Assembly (NCBI RefSeq): GCF_025628965.1
Contig: NZ_JAOTEN010000001.1
Coordinates: 1,054,001 to 1,118,000 of the forward strand
Length of the DNA: 64,000 nt
From: Chryseobacterium gilvum
GTDB taxonomy: Bacteria; Bacteroidota; Bacteroidia; Flavobacteriales; Weeksellaceae
Direction: 5' to 3'
Positions 17,535 to 26,473 of the stretch are shown here, piece after piece (within the stretch, counting starts at the first letter, position 1; each line of letters starts with the position of its first letter). The position numbers and the translations under genes were made by a program. Under the pieces are notes generated by a model, which was not told where the DNA came from, searched no databases, and worked only from the letters and a program-made list of their open reading frames with translations.

Positions 17535-17795
17535 TTAGTGTCGTGTCGTGATAGAATCAGCATTTTTTGCAGCAATACTGTCGGCTTTCGGAGATTCCGC
17601 TTTTAAAGGCATCGCATGATCATCACCTTTATGCTCCACCGCAAGATCTTCTTCTTTCCCGCTGGTCTGCTCATCATCAGAATAACGTTCTACTCCTTCT
17701 TCCAGCTTTATAACTTGCTTATTTCCACCAGCCTGTATTTTTTTACAGCTTACAGCTATTGATGCAACGGCTAAACATATCATTAATTTTTTCAT
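17535..17795 (-). CDS. Small putative lipoprotein
   Basis: An 86-aa protein whose N-terminus (MKKLMICLAVASIAVSCKK) looks like a lipoprotein signal with Cys17 as the lipidated residue, so it is probably anchored in a membrane. The mature part of about 70 residues is polar, rich in Glu, Asp, Lys and Ser, and likely disordered. No family recognised. A possible -7 element (17892-17899) lies 96 bp upstream. Confidence 0.6.
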   Translation of the reverse strand: MKKLMICLAVASIAVSCKKIQAGGNKQVIKLEEGVERYSDDEQTSGKEEDLAVEHKGDDHAMPLKAESPKADSIAAKNADSITTRH

Positions 17796-17927
17796 ATCTA
17801 ACTATTATTTTTTAAGATCACAAAAAATCGCTTACTTCCAAATTATTTATATTCATAAGCATGGCGATTTCATGCCTAAATTTTAATTGCTCAAAAGTAA
17901 GAAATATTGCATTTTTCGGCAACATTT

Positions 17928-19076
17928 TTATACTGATTTTAAAATAATTTTACCTTTCAGGGATTGTGTAAAAATAAGATACTTGTTTCCGCCATCTTTT
18001 ATCCCGTATTTTTTTTTAATCTCTTCCGGTTTTAAAGGGTAATTTTTGGAGATGATATTATAGGGCTCTTTCTTTCTAATTTGCTTACCATCAATACCTT
18101 CCATCTCAATAATTCTTCCCGGAAAGTTTTCTATTTGCTGATCTGACGTATAAATATGAGTATTCGGATGCAGCTTTTTAATATTAAATTTTTCTGAAAT
18201 GAGATTAAAAACGCCTGCTTTTAAAAGGGTATTATTTGGAATATAAATGAACTTTTCAGGTTCAGAAAACTCTGAGTATGCATTTTCTTCATCTCCAAAC
18301 TGAAAATTAAAGTCAGATTCTGCACTTTCAAGGTTGATACAGCGGCAGTTTATAGATTCAGAACTCTGTCTGGATAAAAAAACCAGAATTTCTTTCACAT
18401 CATTTTTTACGGCAATGATATCAATACCGGAAATTTGAGGAAGAACGGAAACCAAGTATTTAAGATCAATTAAAGGAGAAAGTTTAATCGCAGCTTTATC
18501 AGCAATAGAAAGCAGCTTTTCCTGAATTTCAATGATATTCGGCGAGAGATCTTCCAAGAGAAAAACTTTATTTTTATGAGTATCTCTTCGTGCAGGATCT
18601 ACATAGGCCCAATCAAAATGCTCTTTATTTCGGGCCAGAAAATCTTCCAGTTTCTGATTAATAAAATCAGCTTTTTTATCTAAGACAGACCAGTTGTGCG
18701 CAACGATCTCTAATAAATCTGTATTTTGTTCAACCAAAAAAGTATGTTGGAAATTTTTAGAAATATAGTAGGCATCGATCCCGAAACCGCTTGTAAGATC
18801 AACGATTTTTTCACCTTTTAGAATTCCTGATTTATACATGGCTGTTTTTTCTGAAGAAGACTGCTCAAGACTGAGCTGTGGCGGAAAGATGATTCCTTCT
18901 TTTAATAAAAACGGGAATTTTTTTTGGGCAACCTGCTTTCCTTTGATCTGCTGCACGATTTCCTGCATTGAAACTTCCGGAAAAGGAGATTTTTTTAACA
19001 GCAGAGCATGCAAGTCAGACTGTAGATTTGCATTGATATAATTCTGAATTTCTTTGCTTAAAATTGTTTTGAACAC
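17928..19076 (-). CDS. THUMP-like class I SAM-dependent methyltransferase
   Basis: A 382-aa protein of a family common in Bacteroidetes and annotated as THUMP-like or RNA methyltransferase-like. The SAM-binding motif I is VDLTSGFGIDAYYIS, and the active-site region WAYVDPARRDTHK has DPARR in place of the DPPY of adenine methyltransferases. A C-terminal Lys-rich domain follows. The likely substrate is RNA, by inference only. The start is a GTG at 19076, because the frame has a stop just upstream and no ATG for the next 36 codons. Last gene of a five-gene run. Confidence 0.75.
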   Translation of the reverse strand: MFKTILSKEIQNYINANLQSDLHALLLKKSPFPEVSMQEIVQQIKGKQVAQKKFPFLLKEGIIFPPQLSLEQSSSEKTAMYKSGILKGEKIVDLTSGFGIDAYYISKNFQHTFLVEQNTDLLEIVAHNWSVLDKKADFINQKLEDFLARNKEHFDWAYVDPARRDTHKNKVFLLEDLSPNIIEIQEKLLSIADKAAIKLSPLIDLKYLVSVLPQISGIDIIAVKNDVKEILVFLSRQSSESINCRCINLESAESDFNFQFGDEENAYSEFSEPEKFIYIPNNTLLKAGVFNLISEKFNIKKLHPNTHIYTSDQQIENFPGRIIEMEGIDGKQIRKKEPYNIISKNYPLKPEEIKKKYGIKDGGNKYLIFTQSLKGKIILKSV

Positions 19077-19094
19077 AGATCAATGAATAAAAAA

Positions 19095-19535
19095 TTATCT
19101 TTTATAGAAAATATAATCGGTCAGCAAAGGTTCTAATCCGCTCTGTTTCAGTAAAGAATTGATTTGCGCTCTATGATAGGTGGAATGATTGACAGCATGA
19201 AAAAGCATCTCGAAAATACTGTTTTCAAAAACAATTCCTTTTGAATTTTTGTACTGAATTCTTTGTTCAAAATCGAGGTTTTCGGCAATATCAACACTTT
19301 TTTCAAAATTCAATTTGTTGATTTTTTCCAGATCTTCCAAAGGATTGATTTGCCAGACTTCGAACGATTTTTCATTTAAAATTCTTGAATTCCAGATCTG
19401 TTGGGCATTTAAAGTATGATTGATCAAATTGATAACATTATGATCTAAATTCTGACCATTTTCTAAAATAATCCGGATCATTTCTTTATTAAAATGATAG
19501 GTATATTCTAATAAATCTATAATTTTCTCTTTCAT
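19095..19535 (-). CDS. DinB-like metal-binding protein
   Basis: A 146-aa helical-bundle protein of the DinB/YfiT type. The three His metal ligands fit the spacing of the family: one near residue 41 (NHTLNAQQIW) and two in HAVNHSTYHRAQ near the C-terminus. Members in other bacteria include thiol-dependent transferases, but the function here is unknown. Its ATG overlaps the mutA stop (TAATG), so the two are translationally coupled. Confidence 0.75.
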   Translation of the reverse strand: MKEKIIDLLEYTYHFNKEMIRIILENGQNLDHNVINLINHTLNAQQIWNSRILNEKSFEVWQINPLEDLEKINKLNFEKSVDIAENLDFEQRIQYKNSKGIVFENSIFEMLFHAVNHSTYHRAQINSLLKQSGLEPLLTDYIFYKR

Positions 19536-20698
19536 TATTCAAACATTTCGGCCCAACGAACGGGTTTTATATTTTGGTCACTGTACATTTCCGACACCGT
19601 TTTTTTTGCTTCTAATTTTGGATAAAGATTAACACCGATCAGTTTTATTTTTCCTTCTTCTACCCATTTTTGCTCTTCAACTGCCTGATTATAAATTTTT
19701 CTCTGAATAATTCCTTGCTTCAGCATTTCGAGATATCCTCCGTTTTCTTCGATTTCAATAAAGAAACCCCATGATTTTTCTGCAATCTGTCGGGTAATGT
19801 CTTCAATATAATAACTTCCGTTAGAGGCATCCTCAAAAACATTGATAATGCTTTCGTACGCAAGAACGATTTGCTGTTTGAAAGAAATTTCTTCAGAATT
19901 GTCCGTATTATTATTAATCTGATAATTATTGCTGAATACGGCATCTGAACCACCAATCATTGCGGCAGCGAGCTCCAAGGTAGATCGTATCAGGTTATTT
20001 TCACTGTCTGAAACCGATTTGTTTCTTAACGAAGTCTCCGCAAAAATATAAGGAATGTCGTCGTAGCCGTATTCCTTTGAAAACTGATTGTAAATAAGCT
20101 TAAAAGCTCTAATTTTAGCAATTTCAAAAAAATAATTTCCTCCGACAGCCAATCTGAAAATCAGTTTATTTAAAATTTCCGGTCCGAACGCTTCTGTTAG
20201 TTCTTTCGCCTTAGCCAAAGCAATTCCCAACTGCTGAACAATTGATGAACCTGCGTTTTGGTGAAGTGCAATATTAATACAGATATTTCTTTTAAAGTTT
20301 TTTGCCAGTAATTCTTTTACAAGCTGATCATCAATCAAAGCATTGTGCTCATCAAACACATCAATTAATGAAAAATACTGATCCTGATCTTCCGGACGTA
20401 TATGCTCTGCGAGATCTTTATTGTTGATGAAAATAGTTTTTTCAGAAAGATTTTCTACATTCTCATTAAGAAGAAACGCAAAAACATCCTCTTCCAGAGT
20501 TTCATGATAAGTCGCTACCAAATGAGTACTTTCTTCTACTTTCGGAAGGTTTGTCAAAGGTGTTTCAATAAGATCATAATAGGGTTTCACATCAATTCCT
20601 TCCAGATTTTCTTTATTCAGAACGGTGTAAATATCTTCTGTTTTCAGTTGTTTTTTAACTAAATTTTCCCACTCGGAAAATGTATTGGTATTTGACAT
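19535..20698 (-). CDS. mutA: Methylmalonyl-CoA mutase small (beta) subunit
   Basis: The small subunit (387 aa) of heterodimeric methylmalonyl-CoA mutase, which interconverts methylmalonyl-CoA and succinyl-CoA together with the B12-binding large subunit. It matches the TIM-barrel part (FRLAVGGNYFFEIAKIRAFKL, then FAETSLRNKSV and AAAMIGGSDAVF) and has no cobalamin-binding domain, as in the shortened flavobacterial small subunits. The catalytic large subunit usually follows directly; here a DinB-like gene overlaps the stop instead, and no large subunit is in the window. Confidence 0.85.
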   Translation of the reverse strand: MSNTNTFSEWENLVKKQLKTEDIYTVLNKENLEGIDVKPYYDLIETPLTNLPKVEESTHLVATYHETLEEDVFAFLLNENVENLSEKTIFINNKDLAEHIRPEDQDQYFSLIDVFDEHNALIDDQLVKELLAKNFKRNICINIALHQNAGSSIVQQLGIALAKAKELTEAFGPEILNKLIFRLAVGGNYFFEIAKIRAFKLIYNQFSKEYGYDDIPYIFAETSLRNKSVSDSENNLIRSTLELAAAMIGGSDAVFSNNYQINNNTDNSEEISFKQQIVLAYESIINVFEDASNGSYYIEDITRQIAEKSWGFFIEIEENGGYLEMLKQGIIQRKIYNQAVEEQKWVEEGKIKLIGVNLYPKLEAKKTVSEMYSDQNIKPVRWAEMFE

Positions 20699-20743
20699 GA
20701 TCTTAGATAATTTGTGATAAAGAAATTAGAATAACGCTAAATT

Positions 20744-21100
20744 TTACTTTTTAGCAATCTTGGTACTGTCTACAACCAGAATAAAAATTTCTTCATTCGG
20801 TTTTTTCATGAAATAATTTTCTCTGGCATATTTTTCTTTTTCAGACTTATTATTCATGAGTTTTTTGTAAAATTTATCGTTCTTTTCGTATTCTGATTTA
20901 TAATACTGAAGCTGGTCTTCATATTTGCTGATCTCACCGTTCAGCTCATTAATTACCAGAAAAGATGTTTTGTCAAAGAAAATCATCCAAACCAAAAAGA
21001 GACAGATGGCAATGACATATTTGTTCAGAACATAATTCTGAAGAAATTTAACAATTTCCGATTTAGGTTTAATCTCTTTAATAAGTTCTTTTTCTGCCAT
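20744..21100 (-). CDS. FtsB/DivIC-family septum formation initiator
   Basis: A 118-aa bitopic cell-division protein: short basic cytoplasmic start, one membrane helix at about residues 31-49 (YVIAICLFLVWMIFF), a coiled coil of about 40 residues (ELNGEISKYEDQLQYYKSEY), and the family's C-terminal ARENYFMKKPNEEIFI. It would bridge FtsL and other divisome proteins at the septum. It starts 5 bp after the uridine kinase stop, an association often seen in flavobacteria. Confidence 0.85.
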   Translation of the reverse strand: MAEKELIKEIKPKSEIVKFLQNYVLNKYVIAICLFLVWMIFFDKTSFLVINELNGEISKYEDQLQYYKSEYEKNDKFYKKLMNNKSEKEKYARENYFMKKPNEEIFILVVDSTKIAKK

Positions 21101-21105
21101 TTTTT

Positions 21106-21720
21106 TTAATGTTTTCTCAATGAGTTTTTAATCACAGTGGTTAAAAAATCGATTGCGACCGAATTTTGCCTCATATTGGGAATAATAAGGTCGGCTTCAT
21201 TTTTCGAAGGTTCAATAAATTCCTGATGCATCGGCTTCAAAGTGGTTTGATAGCGATGTAAAACTTCACTCAGATCTCTTCCTCTTTCCTGAGTATCTCT
21301 TCTGATCCTCCTGATTAATCTTTCGTCAGAATCTGCGTGTACAAAGACTTTCAGATCAAATTCTTTCAGCAGTTCTTTATTGGTGAGCACTAAAATACCT
21401 TCTACTACCAAAACGTTTTTAGGTTCCACTGTTACGTGATCGCCGGTTCTGGAATGGGTTACAAAACTGTATAAAGGCTGCTCTATAGATTCATTGTTTT
21501 TCAATGCTTTTACATGCTTCAGCATCAGCTCAAAATCGATTGATTTGGGATGGTCATAATTCAGCGCTTCTCTTTCTGTAAGGGTAAGATTATGATTATC
21601 GTGATAATAATTATCCTGAGAAAGAATATTCATTCCTTCAATATCGAGCTGCTGGATAATCTTATCAACAACCGTAGTTTTGCCCGATCCTGTACCTCCG
21701 GCAATTCCTATTACAAGCAT
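21106..21720 (-). CDS. udk: Uridine kinase
   Basis: Uridine/cytidine kinase of 204 aa for pyrimidine salvage, making UMP and CMP with ATP or GTP. The P-loop GGTGSGKTT is at residues 8-16, followed by the substrate-binding SQDNYYHD and NYDHPKSIDFE, and the lid helix RLIRRIRRDTQERGR. Length is normal. It is the first gene of the run with ftsB, mutA, dinB-like and the methyltransferase, and has its own promoter. Confidence 0.94.
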   Translation of the reverse strand: MLVIGIAGGTGSGKTTVVDKIIQQLDIEGMNILSQDNYYHDNHNLTLTEREALNYDHPKSIDFELMLKHVKALKNNESIEQPLYSFVTHSRTGDHVTVEPKNVLVVEGILVLTNKELLKEFDLKVFVHADSDERLIRRIRRDTQERGRDLSEVLHRYQTTLKPMHQEFIEPSKNEADLIIPNMRQNSVAIDFLTTVIKNSLRKH

Positions 21721-21736
21721 TCTAATATAGTTTCCA

Positions 21737-21763
21737 CAAATATACTATTTTACATGAATGCAA
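21737..21763 (-). promoter_or_regulatory. Promoter for udk and downstream genes
   Basis: TATATTTG (21744-21737) matches TAnnTTTG exactly, with a TTG at 21763-21761, 16 bp away. The ATG is 16 bp downstream. Confidence 0.6.
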
Positions 21764-21791
21764 ATAAAATAATCCTTATGAATTTATATTT

Positions 21792-21821
21792 CAAAAAAAA
21801 ACCGGTGCTGTGACACCGGAT
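21792..21821 (-). terminator. Terminator after the T9SS metalloprotease
   Basis: CCGGTG / CACCGG stem followed on the minus strand by a run of nine T residues, 11 bp past the stop. Confidence 0.85.
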
Positions 21822-21832
21822 TCTAAAAAATT

Positions 21833-23677
21833 TTATTTTTTGATAAATTTGCTGGAAATATTCATTCCTTTTATGGTCAAAATATAATCTCCCGTCTGCA
21901 AACCTGAAACATTAATTTGTTTCCTGTCTTTTCCAAGTGTTGTTTCTAAGACCATTCTGCCTTCCATATTAAAGATCTGTGCTTTTTCATCTTTACTAAA
22001 TTTGAGAGAGACATTTAAATAATCTGAAACTGGATTCGGATATACTGAGATAACATCCTTTTTTTCTGTATCGGTTACGCTTAACAGGCAATTGTATGTC
22101 GGTAAAACATATCCGGTTGAAGTAAATTCCTGCGTAATAATATCAATATCATTACAGGTATACCCAAACTGTCCCAACATGTCTATGGCAGCCTGTCTTA
22201 CAGCAATAGCTGCATTTTGCTGATTGGTACTTGATCCTGTTAACGCTAAACCTTCAAGGAAAGCCCTGTCTGTTTTTTCTTTACCGATCTGCGTATAGAT
22301 TCTCATTAATGCTGAAGCCCATATTTGTCCATCGGTATGGATTGTACCTGTAATTCCTGATGGATAAACAGCAGCATAATTAGTCGTTCTTCCCGCCCAG
22401 AAAGGGTTATGCCCGTCCCAGCTGAACATCCAGTGATAAGCGGCTGCCGAAGAAGGCCATTGGTTTAAGCTTCTGCTGTACGACTGCGCCCAATAATCAC
22501 CTGAACCTTCTCCCAAACCTTGAGATTGAGAAGCATTGCCGTTTGTAAGCCAATCGTGAATTCCATGACCTAACTCATGAATAATTACATCTGCGTCTTC
22601 CGCATCATCTACACCTCCTTCTCCAAATGCTAACGTGTCATTGGAAGGAATATAATGTGAATTGTCTTGTCCGCTTAAACCGTGGGGATCAAACCTTAAA
22701 ACCCCGTTGTTTTGACCAGGAATACACGGAATGCCTAACGTGAGATTAATGTAGCGAAGATTATTATCAAGATGCCAGTAGGCATTTACTGCTTCAAATC
22801 CCTGATCATTTCTGTTAAAGAGAAACTGATTGGATGCCTGAGTAAAAAGTCCTGTAGCTGGAGATTCCAGTTCCTGAATTTCAACATATGTTCCCTTTAG
22901 CTTATAAACTCCTGCAGCGAATTCCAGTTCGGGAATGGTCACTAAAGATCTTGCCGCGTCAAGGCTTGCATTGGTAGCGTCGCTTCCATCTACATATTGT
23001 CCTGCGTAGGCAACCTGCATTTTTGAAAGCGGATCCGGCTGGTAAATATAACCAGAACCCGTTCCTAAAACGGTCTTTGCATTTTCCTTACTTTTTTTAA
23101 CTTTCGGGTCTTCACTATCGGAATGATGATATACTGAGATATCTTTTACACTGATGATTTCCCCACTTTGAGCATCAACAATGGTTTCCCACTCTCCCGG
23201 ATGATCAAAAGAATTGGTTATTACTCTGAAAACAAGCTTGGTTTCTCCGGAATCTGTAAGATAAACGAACAGCTTATTTTCTTCATACATAATTTTACCA
23301 CTCGATTTTGCAGCAATATGCGCTTTTTGTAAAGCTTCTGAAGCCGGAAATGCGGGCAAAGTATTAATCTCCCGTATGTTATTCTTCAAATTTTCTGATG
23401 AAGTGTATGAGATATTTCCGGATTTGTTAAAATGTACAATTATTTCAGAGCTAAATACAGGAACGCCTTTCATCATCTGTTGAAAACGAAGTGTTTCTCC
23501 GGAATTTCCTTTTTTTACAAAACTAAGCTGTAAAGTAGTATAATTCGGGATTTTCAGGCTCCTGGAATTTTCGGTAATCCATTTCTGTGCGGAACTTTCT
23601 AAAGGGGACTGCTGTGCAAGAACACTGGTGTAAGATAACAGACAGCCCACAATCAAAGAATTAATTTTTAATTTCAT
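21833..23677 (-). CDS. Secreted zinc metalloprotease with T9SS sorting domain
   Basis: A 614-aa secreted protease. Layout: signal peptide (residues 1-22, ending VLAQ), an N-terminal FTP/PepSY-like propeptide (about 25-185, with NKSGNISYTSSENL and VVDAQSGEIISV-like features), a catalytic domain (about 230-525) with the zinc motif HELGH at 367-371 and a third ligand probably Glu390 in LGEGSGDYWA, and a type A sorting domain (about 540-614, VYPNPVSDYLNV to KFIKK). The fold resembles fungalysin-type (M36) and thermolysin-type gluzincins; I prefer M36-like because of the propeptide. It would be exported by T9SS. Confidence 0.85.
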   Translation of the reverse strand: MKLKINSLIVGCLLSYTSVLAQQSPLESSAQKWITENSRSLKIPNYTTLQLSFVKKGNSGETLRFQQMMKGVPVFSSEIIVHFNKSGNISYTSSENLKNNIREINTLPAFPASEALQKAHIAAKSSGKIMYEENKLFVYLTDSGETKLVFRVITNSFDHPGEWETIVDAQSGEIISVKDISVYHHSDSEDPKVKKSKENAKTVLGTGSGYIYQPDPLSKMQVAYAGQYVDGSDATNASLDAARSLVTIPELEFAAGVYKLKGTYVEIQELESPATGLFTQASNQFLFNRNDQGFEAVNAYWHLDNNLRYINLTLGIPCIPGQNNGVLRFDPHGLSGQDNSHYIPSNDTLAFGEGGVDDAEDADVIIHELGHGIHDWLTNGNASQSQGLGEGSGDYWAQSYSRSLNQWPSSAAAYHWMFSWDGHNPFWAGRTTNYAAVYPSGITGTIHTDGQIWASALMRIYTQIGKEKTDRAFLEGLALTGSSTNQQNAAIAVRQAAIDMLGQFGYTCNDIDIITQEFTSTGYVLPTYNCLLSVTDTEKKDVISVYPNPVSDYLNVSLKFSKDEKAQIFNMEGRMVLETTLGKDRKQINVSGLQTGDYILTIKGMNISSKFIKK

Positions 23678-23689
23678 ACTTGTTCAAAT

Positions 23690-23697
23690 CAAATTTA
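23690..23697 (-). promoter_or_regulatory. -7 element for the T9SS metalloprotease
   Basis: TAAATTTG on the minus strand, exact TAnnTTTG, 12 bp before the ATG. Confidence 0.5.
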
Positions 23698-23783
23698 TGG
23701 CTAAAATAATAAAGATATTTTAAAAAAGAAGATTTTATTTAATATATGACAAATAAAATGAAATTTCATCTATAAATAAACAA

Positions 23784-23809
23784 AAAACTCTAACAATTGT
23801 TAGAGTTTT
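23784..23809 (-). terminator. Terminator after clpS
   Basis: Perfect 26-bp palindrome (AAAACTCTAACAA and its complement), directly past the clpS stop; it has T-runs in both directions. Confidence 0.8.
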
Positions 23810-23810
23810 A

Positions 23811-24116
23811 TTATACGATTTCGCTGGTAAGGCTTCTTGCTAGCAACTTTTCGTGCATGGGTTTCAGCAAATCCATGGAACCTGTTTTCACCGTGCATTT
23901 CCCTTTATAGTGTACCAACATGGTACATTGTTCTGCCTGTATCAAATCATGTTTACAAATCTCAATTAGGGCTTCTATGACATCATCAAAAGTATGAATG
24001 TCGTCATTGTGCAAAATTAATTTGTAGACTTCATCCGTTTCATCCAAAACAAGCACATCTTCTTCATATTGACGTTTCGGATTTTCGTAATCTTTTATGG
24101 TATTATAAAAAATCAT
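23811..24116 (-). CDS. clpS: ATP-dependent Clp protease adaptor ClpS
   Basis: Adaptor of 101 aa that delivers N-degron substrates to the ClpAP protease. The core is YKLILHNDDIHTFDDVIEAL, with the substrate-pocket residues in HNDD and the following helix, and it ends with VHYKGKCTVKTG. The flexible N-terminal extension (about 25 residues) that enters the ClpA pore is present. It follows the CorC-like gene by 11 bp and is the last gene before a strong terminator. Confidence 0.9.
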   Translation of the reverse strand: MIFYNTIKDYENPKRQYEEDVLVLDETDEVYKLILHNDDIHTFDDVIEALIEICKHDLIQAEQCTMLVHYKGKCTVKTGSMDLLKPMHEKLLARSLTSEIV

Positions 24117-24127
24117 TGTAAAAAAAT

Positions 24128-25486
24128 TTAATCTTCTCCAAGTTTGTCTAAAATATCGTCAACGATGTTGGGTTCATGGTAAGTCAGTTCCACCATCTCA
24201 ACGCTTTTATTATTCATCTTTAAGATCTTGAAATGGTAATTTTCCAAGTCAAATTCCTGGTTTTCTTCAGGAATATCTGCTAAAGCATGCAGAATAAATC
24301 CCGCTAAAGTATTGTATTCGCTTTCCTCTGAAACAGTAAGTTTTTTGGGCAGCGATTCGTTGATCTCGTCCAAAGGCTGAGTAGCTTTTACCCAATAGAT
24401 ATTATCTCCTACTTTATCAACCAGTTTTTCTTCATCATCTTCTTCATCCTGAATTTCCCCTACCAGTTCTTCCAAAATATCTTCTAACGTAATAATTCCT
24501 TCCGTACCGCCAAATTCGTCAATAACAATAGCTAAATGCTGTTTTTTCTGCTGGAAAATCTTCAGTAAATCTGAAATTTTCTTGCTTCCAACAACGAAGA
24601 ATGATTCACGCATCAACTCCCGGAGATCTTCGTGGCTCAATACCCCTTTTCTTTTAACGAATTCTCTTATGATTTCTTTGGTGTAAAAAACACCGATAAT
24701 ATTATCAATAGAGTTTTCATACACAGGAATACGCGAATATCCGCTATCCATTATTTTGTTGATAATCTCGCTGAGATCTTCAGCAAAATCAATTGATGTA
24801 ATATTTTGCCTCGGAACCATGATCTGCTTTGCAGAATGGTCTGTGAAATCGAATGCATTTTTGATAATTTCATAATTCTCTTCCTCGATTTCCCCACTGT
24901 CTGCACTTTGTTTAACCAAAAGCTGGAGCTCTTCTGTGGAATGAATTTCCTGCTCGGAAGCCGGGTGAATTTTTATCAGTCTTAAAAAAGTATTTGACAT
25001 CAGATTCATTAACCAGATAAAAGGTTTGAAAACGGTATAAAATACTCTTAAAGGCACTGCAGTAGCCATTGTTGTTGCTTCAGACTTTCGGATAGCAATG
25101 GATTTCGGAATTAATTCTCCGAACACAATATGCATTACGGTAATCAAAACAAAACTGGTGACTACGGAAATTGTTGTAATGGTAGTTTCAGCAAGATCAA
25201 TACTCAACGAGCTGAAAATATTTTGCACTATATGATGCAGCGCACTTTCACCTACCCAACCTAATGCAAGGGAAGCCAACGTAATACCAAGCTGAGTTGC
25301 AGAGAGATACTCATCAAGATGCTTAATGATGTGTTCTGCCTGTTTGGCCATAGAATTACCTTCAGCAGCTTTGATCTGAATTTGTGAATAACGAACTTTA
25401 ACAATTGAAAATTCTGCGGCTACGAAAAAGCCATTTAATAAAACAAGAAACAAGGCTAATAAAAGCCTGACTATGTCAGAGTCCAT
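24128..25486 (-). CDS. CNNM/CorC-family membrane protein (hemolysin family)
   Basis: A 452-aa membrane protein: an N-terminal DUF21 (CNNM) transmembrane domain of about 190 residues, a pair of CBS domains (about 215-340, starting IMVPRQNITSID), and a C-terminal CorC/HlyC transporter-associated domain (about 355-440). CNNM proteins act in magnesium and other cation homeostasis; the older hemolysin label is not supported as a function. A -7 element lies 23 bp upstream of the ATG. Co-transcribed with clpS. Confidence 0.9.
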   Translation of the reverse strand: MDSDIVRLLLALFLVLLNGFFVAAEFSIVKVRYSQIQIKAAEGNSMAKQAEHIIKHLDEYLSATQLGITLASLALGWVGESALHHIVQNIFSSLSIDLAETTITTISVVTSFVLITVMHIVFGELIPKSIAIRKSEATTMATAVPLRVFYTVFKPFIWLMNLMSNTFLRLIKIHPASEQEIHSTEELQLLVKQSADSGEIEEENYEIIKNAFDFTDHSAKQIMVPRQNITSIDFAEDLSEIINKIMDSGYSRIPVYENSIDNIIGVFYTKEIIREFVKRKGVLSHEDLRELMRESFFVVGSKKISDLLKIFQQKKQHLAIVIDEFGGTEGIITLEDILEELVGEIQDEEDDEEKLVDKVGDNIYWVKATQPLDEINESLPKKLTVSEESEYNTLAGFILHALADIPEENQEFDLENYHFKILKMNNKSVEMVELTYHEPNIVDDILDKLGED

Positions 25487-25509
25487 TTAGAAGATTATAA
25501 TTTATGATA

Positions 25510-25517
25510 CAAAGATA
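25510..25517 (-). promoter_or_regulatory. -7 element for the corC-like/clpS operon
   Basis: TATCTTTG on the minus strand, exact TAnnTTTG, 23 bp upstream of the ATG at 25486. Confidence 0.5.
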
Positions 25518-25533
25518 TACAAAATAAAACTAA

Positions 25534-25561
25534 CAAAAAAAGCACCGAATATATCGATGCT
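25534..25561 (-). terminator. Terminator of the ATP synthase operon
   Basis: On the minus strand AGCATCGA pairs with TCGGTGCT (one U-G pair) and is followed by seven T residues, 20 bp past the atpG stop. Confidence 0.75.
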
Positions 25562-25581
25562 TAAAAATATTTTTATTTTTT

Positions 25582-26451
25582 TTATGAATTTTTCAAGGCT
25601 TCCGCTCCGGAAACGATTTCTAAGATTTCGTTTGTAATGGCTGCCTGTCTTGCTTTATTATAGAAAATTACCAAGTCATTTTTCAATTCCTGTGCATTGT
25701 CTGTTGCTTTGTGCATTGCGGTCATTCTCGCACCATGCTCGGAAGCTACGGAATCTAAAACCGCTTTGAAAACCTGGGTTTTGATTGATTTAGGAATCAA
25801 ATTATCCAAAATTTCATTTCTGTCCGGTTCAAAGATATAATCTGTTTCAACCTGAGTTTCAGCAGCATCATTTTCAATCATGGAAATAGGAAGAAGCTGC
25901 TCTGTAGTAACGTCCTGAGTAGCCGCATTGATAAACTTATTGTAAATTAAATAAACTTCATCAAACTTTCCTTCTTTGAAGCTCGTCATTACAGATTCCG
26001 TAACATTAGAAACCACATCAAAGCTCAGTTTATCAAAAACGCTGCTTTCATTTGAAAATACCGTACGGTTTCTTCTCACTGCGTCGTAGGCTTTTTTACC
26101 AATGGTAAGAACTTCTATTTCGTATTGCGCGTTATTTTGAAACTGAATATTCAGTTCTTTTACAATATTTGAATTGAATGCTCCTGCCAAACCTCTGTTA
26201 GAAGTTACCGCAATAAAAAGCACTCTTTTAACTTCTCTTTTCTGAGCATAAATAGAAACCTGATCAGGATCTGAGCTTGAATTTACATTCTGGATGATTT
26301 CCTGCAATTTTTCAGAATACGGTCTCAACATTACGATGGCATCCTGTGCTTTCTTCAGTTTCGCAGCGGAAACCATTTTCATAGCACGGGTAATTTGCAT
26401 CGTAGATGAAATTGAACTGATTCTTCCTCGTATTTCTTTTAAGTTTGCCAT
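25582..26451 (-). CDS. atpG: ATP synthase F1 subunit gamma
   Basis: Gamma subunit (289 aa), the central rotor stalk that turns inside the alpha3-beta3 ring. The N-terminal coiled-coil helix (LKEIRGRISSISSTMQITRAM) and the C-terminal helix with ARQAAITNEILEIVSGAEAL are highly conserved. Length is normal. It is the last gene of this operon, separated from atpA by 84 bp that contain an unusual GTTG-rich inverted repeat. Confidence 0.96.
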   Translation of the reverse strand: MANLKEIRGRISSISSTMQITRAMKMVSAAKLKKAQDAIVMLRPYSEKLQEIIQNVNSSSDPDQVSIYAQKREVKRVLFIAVTSNRGLAGAFNSNIVKELNIQFQNNAQYEIEVLTIGKKAYDAVRRNRTVFSNESSVFDKLSFDVVSNVTESVMTSFKEGKFDEVYLIYNKFINAATQDVTTEQLLPISMIENDAAETQVETDYIFEPDRNEILDNLIPKSIKTQVFKAVLDSVASEHGARMTAMHKATDNAQELKNDLVIFYNKARQAAITNEILEIVSGAEALKNS

Positions 26452-26473
26452 ATTAGGTTAGTTGTTGGTTGTC

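Noticed and set aside
17825..17870. Possible hairpin AAATCGC / GCGATTT past the methyltransferase gene
   Set aside because: The loop is over 30 nt and pairing alternatives conflict, so I could not call a terminator.
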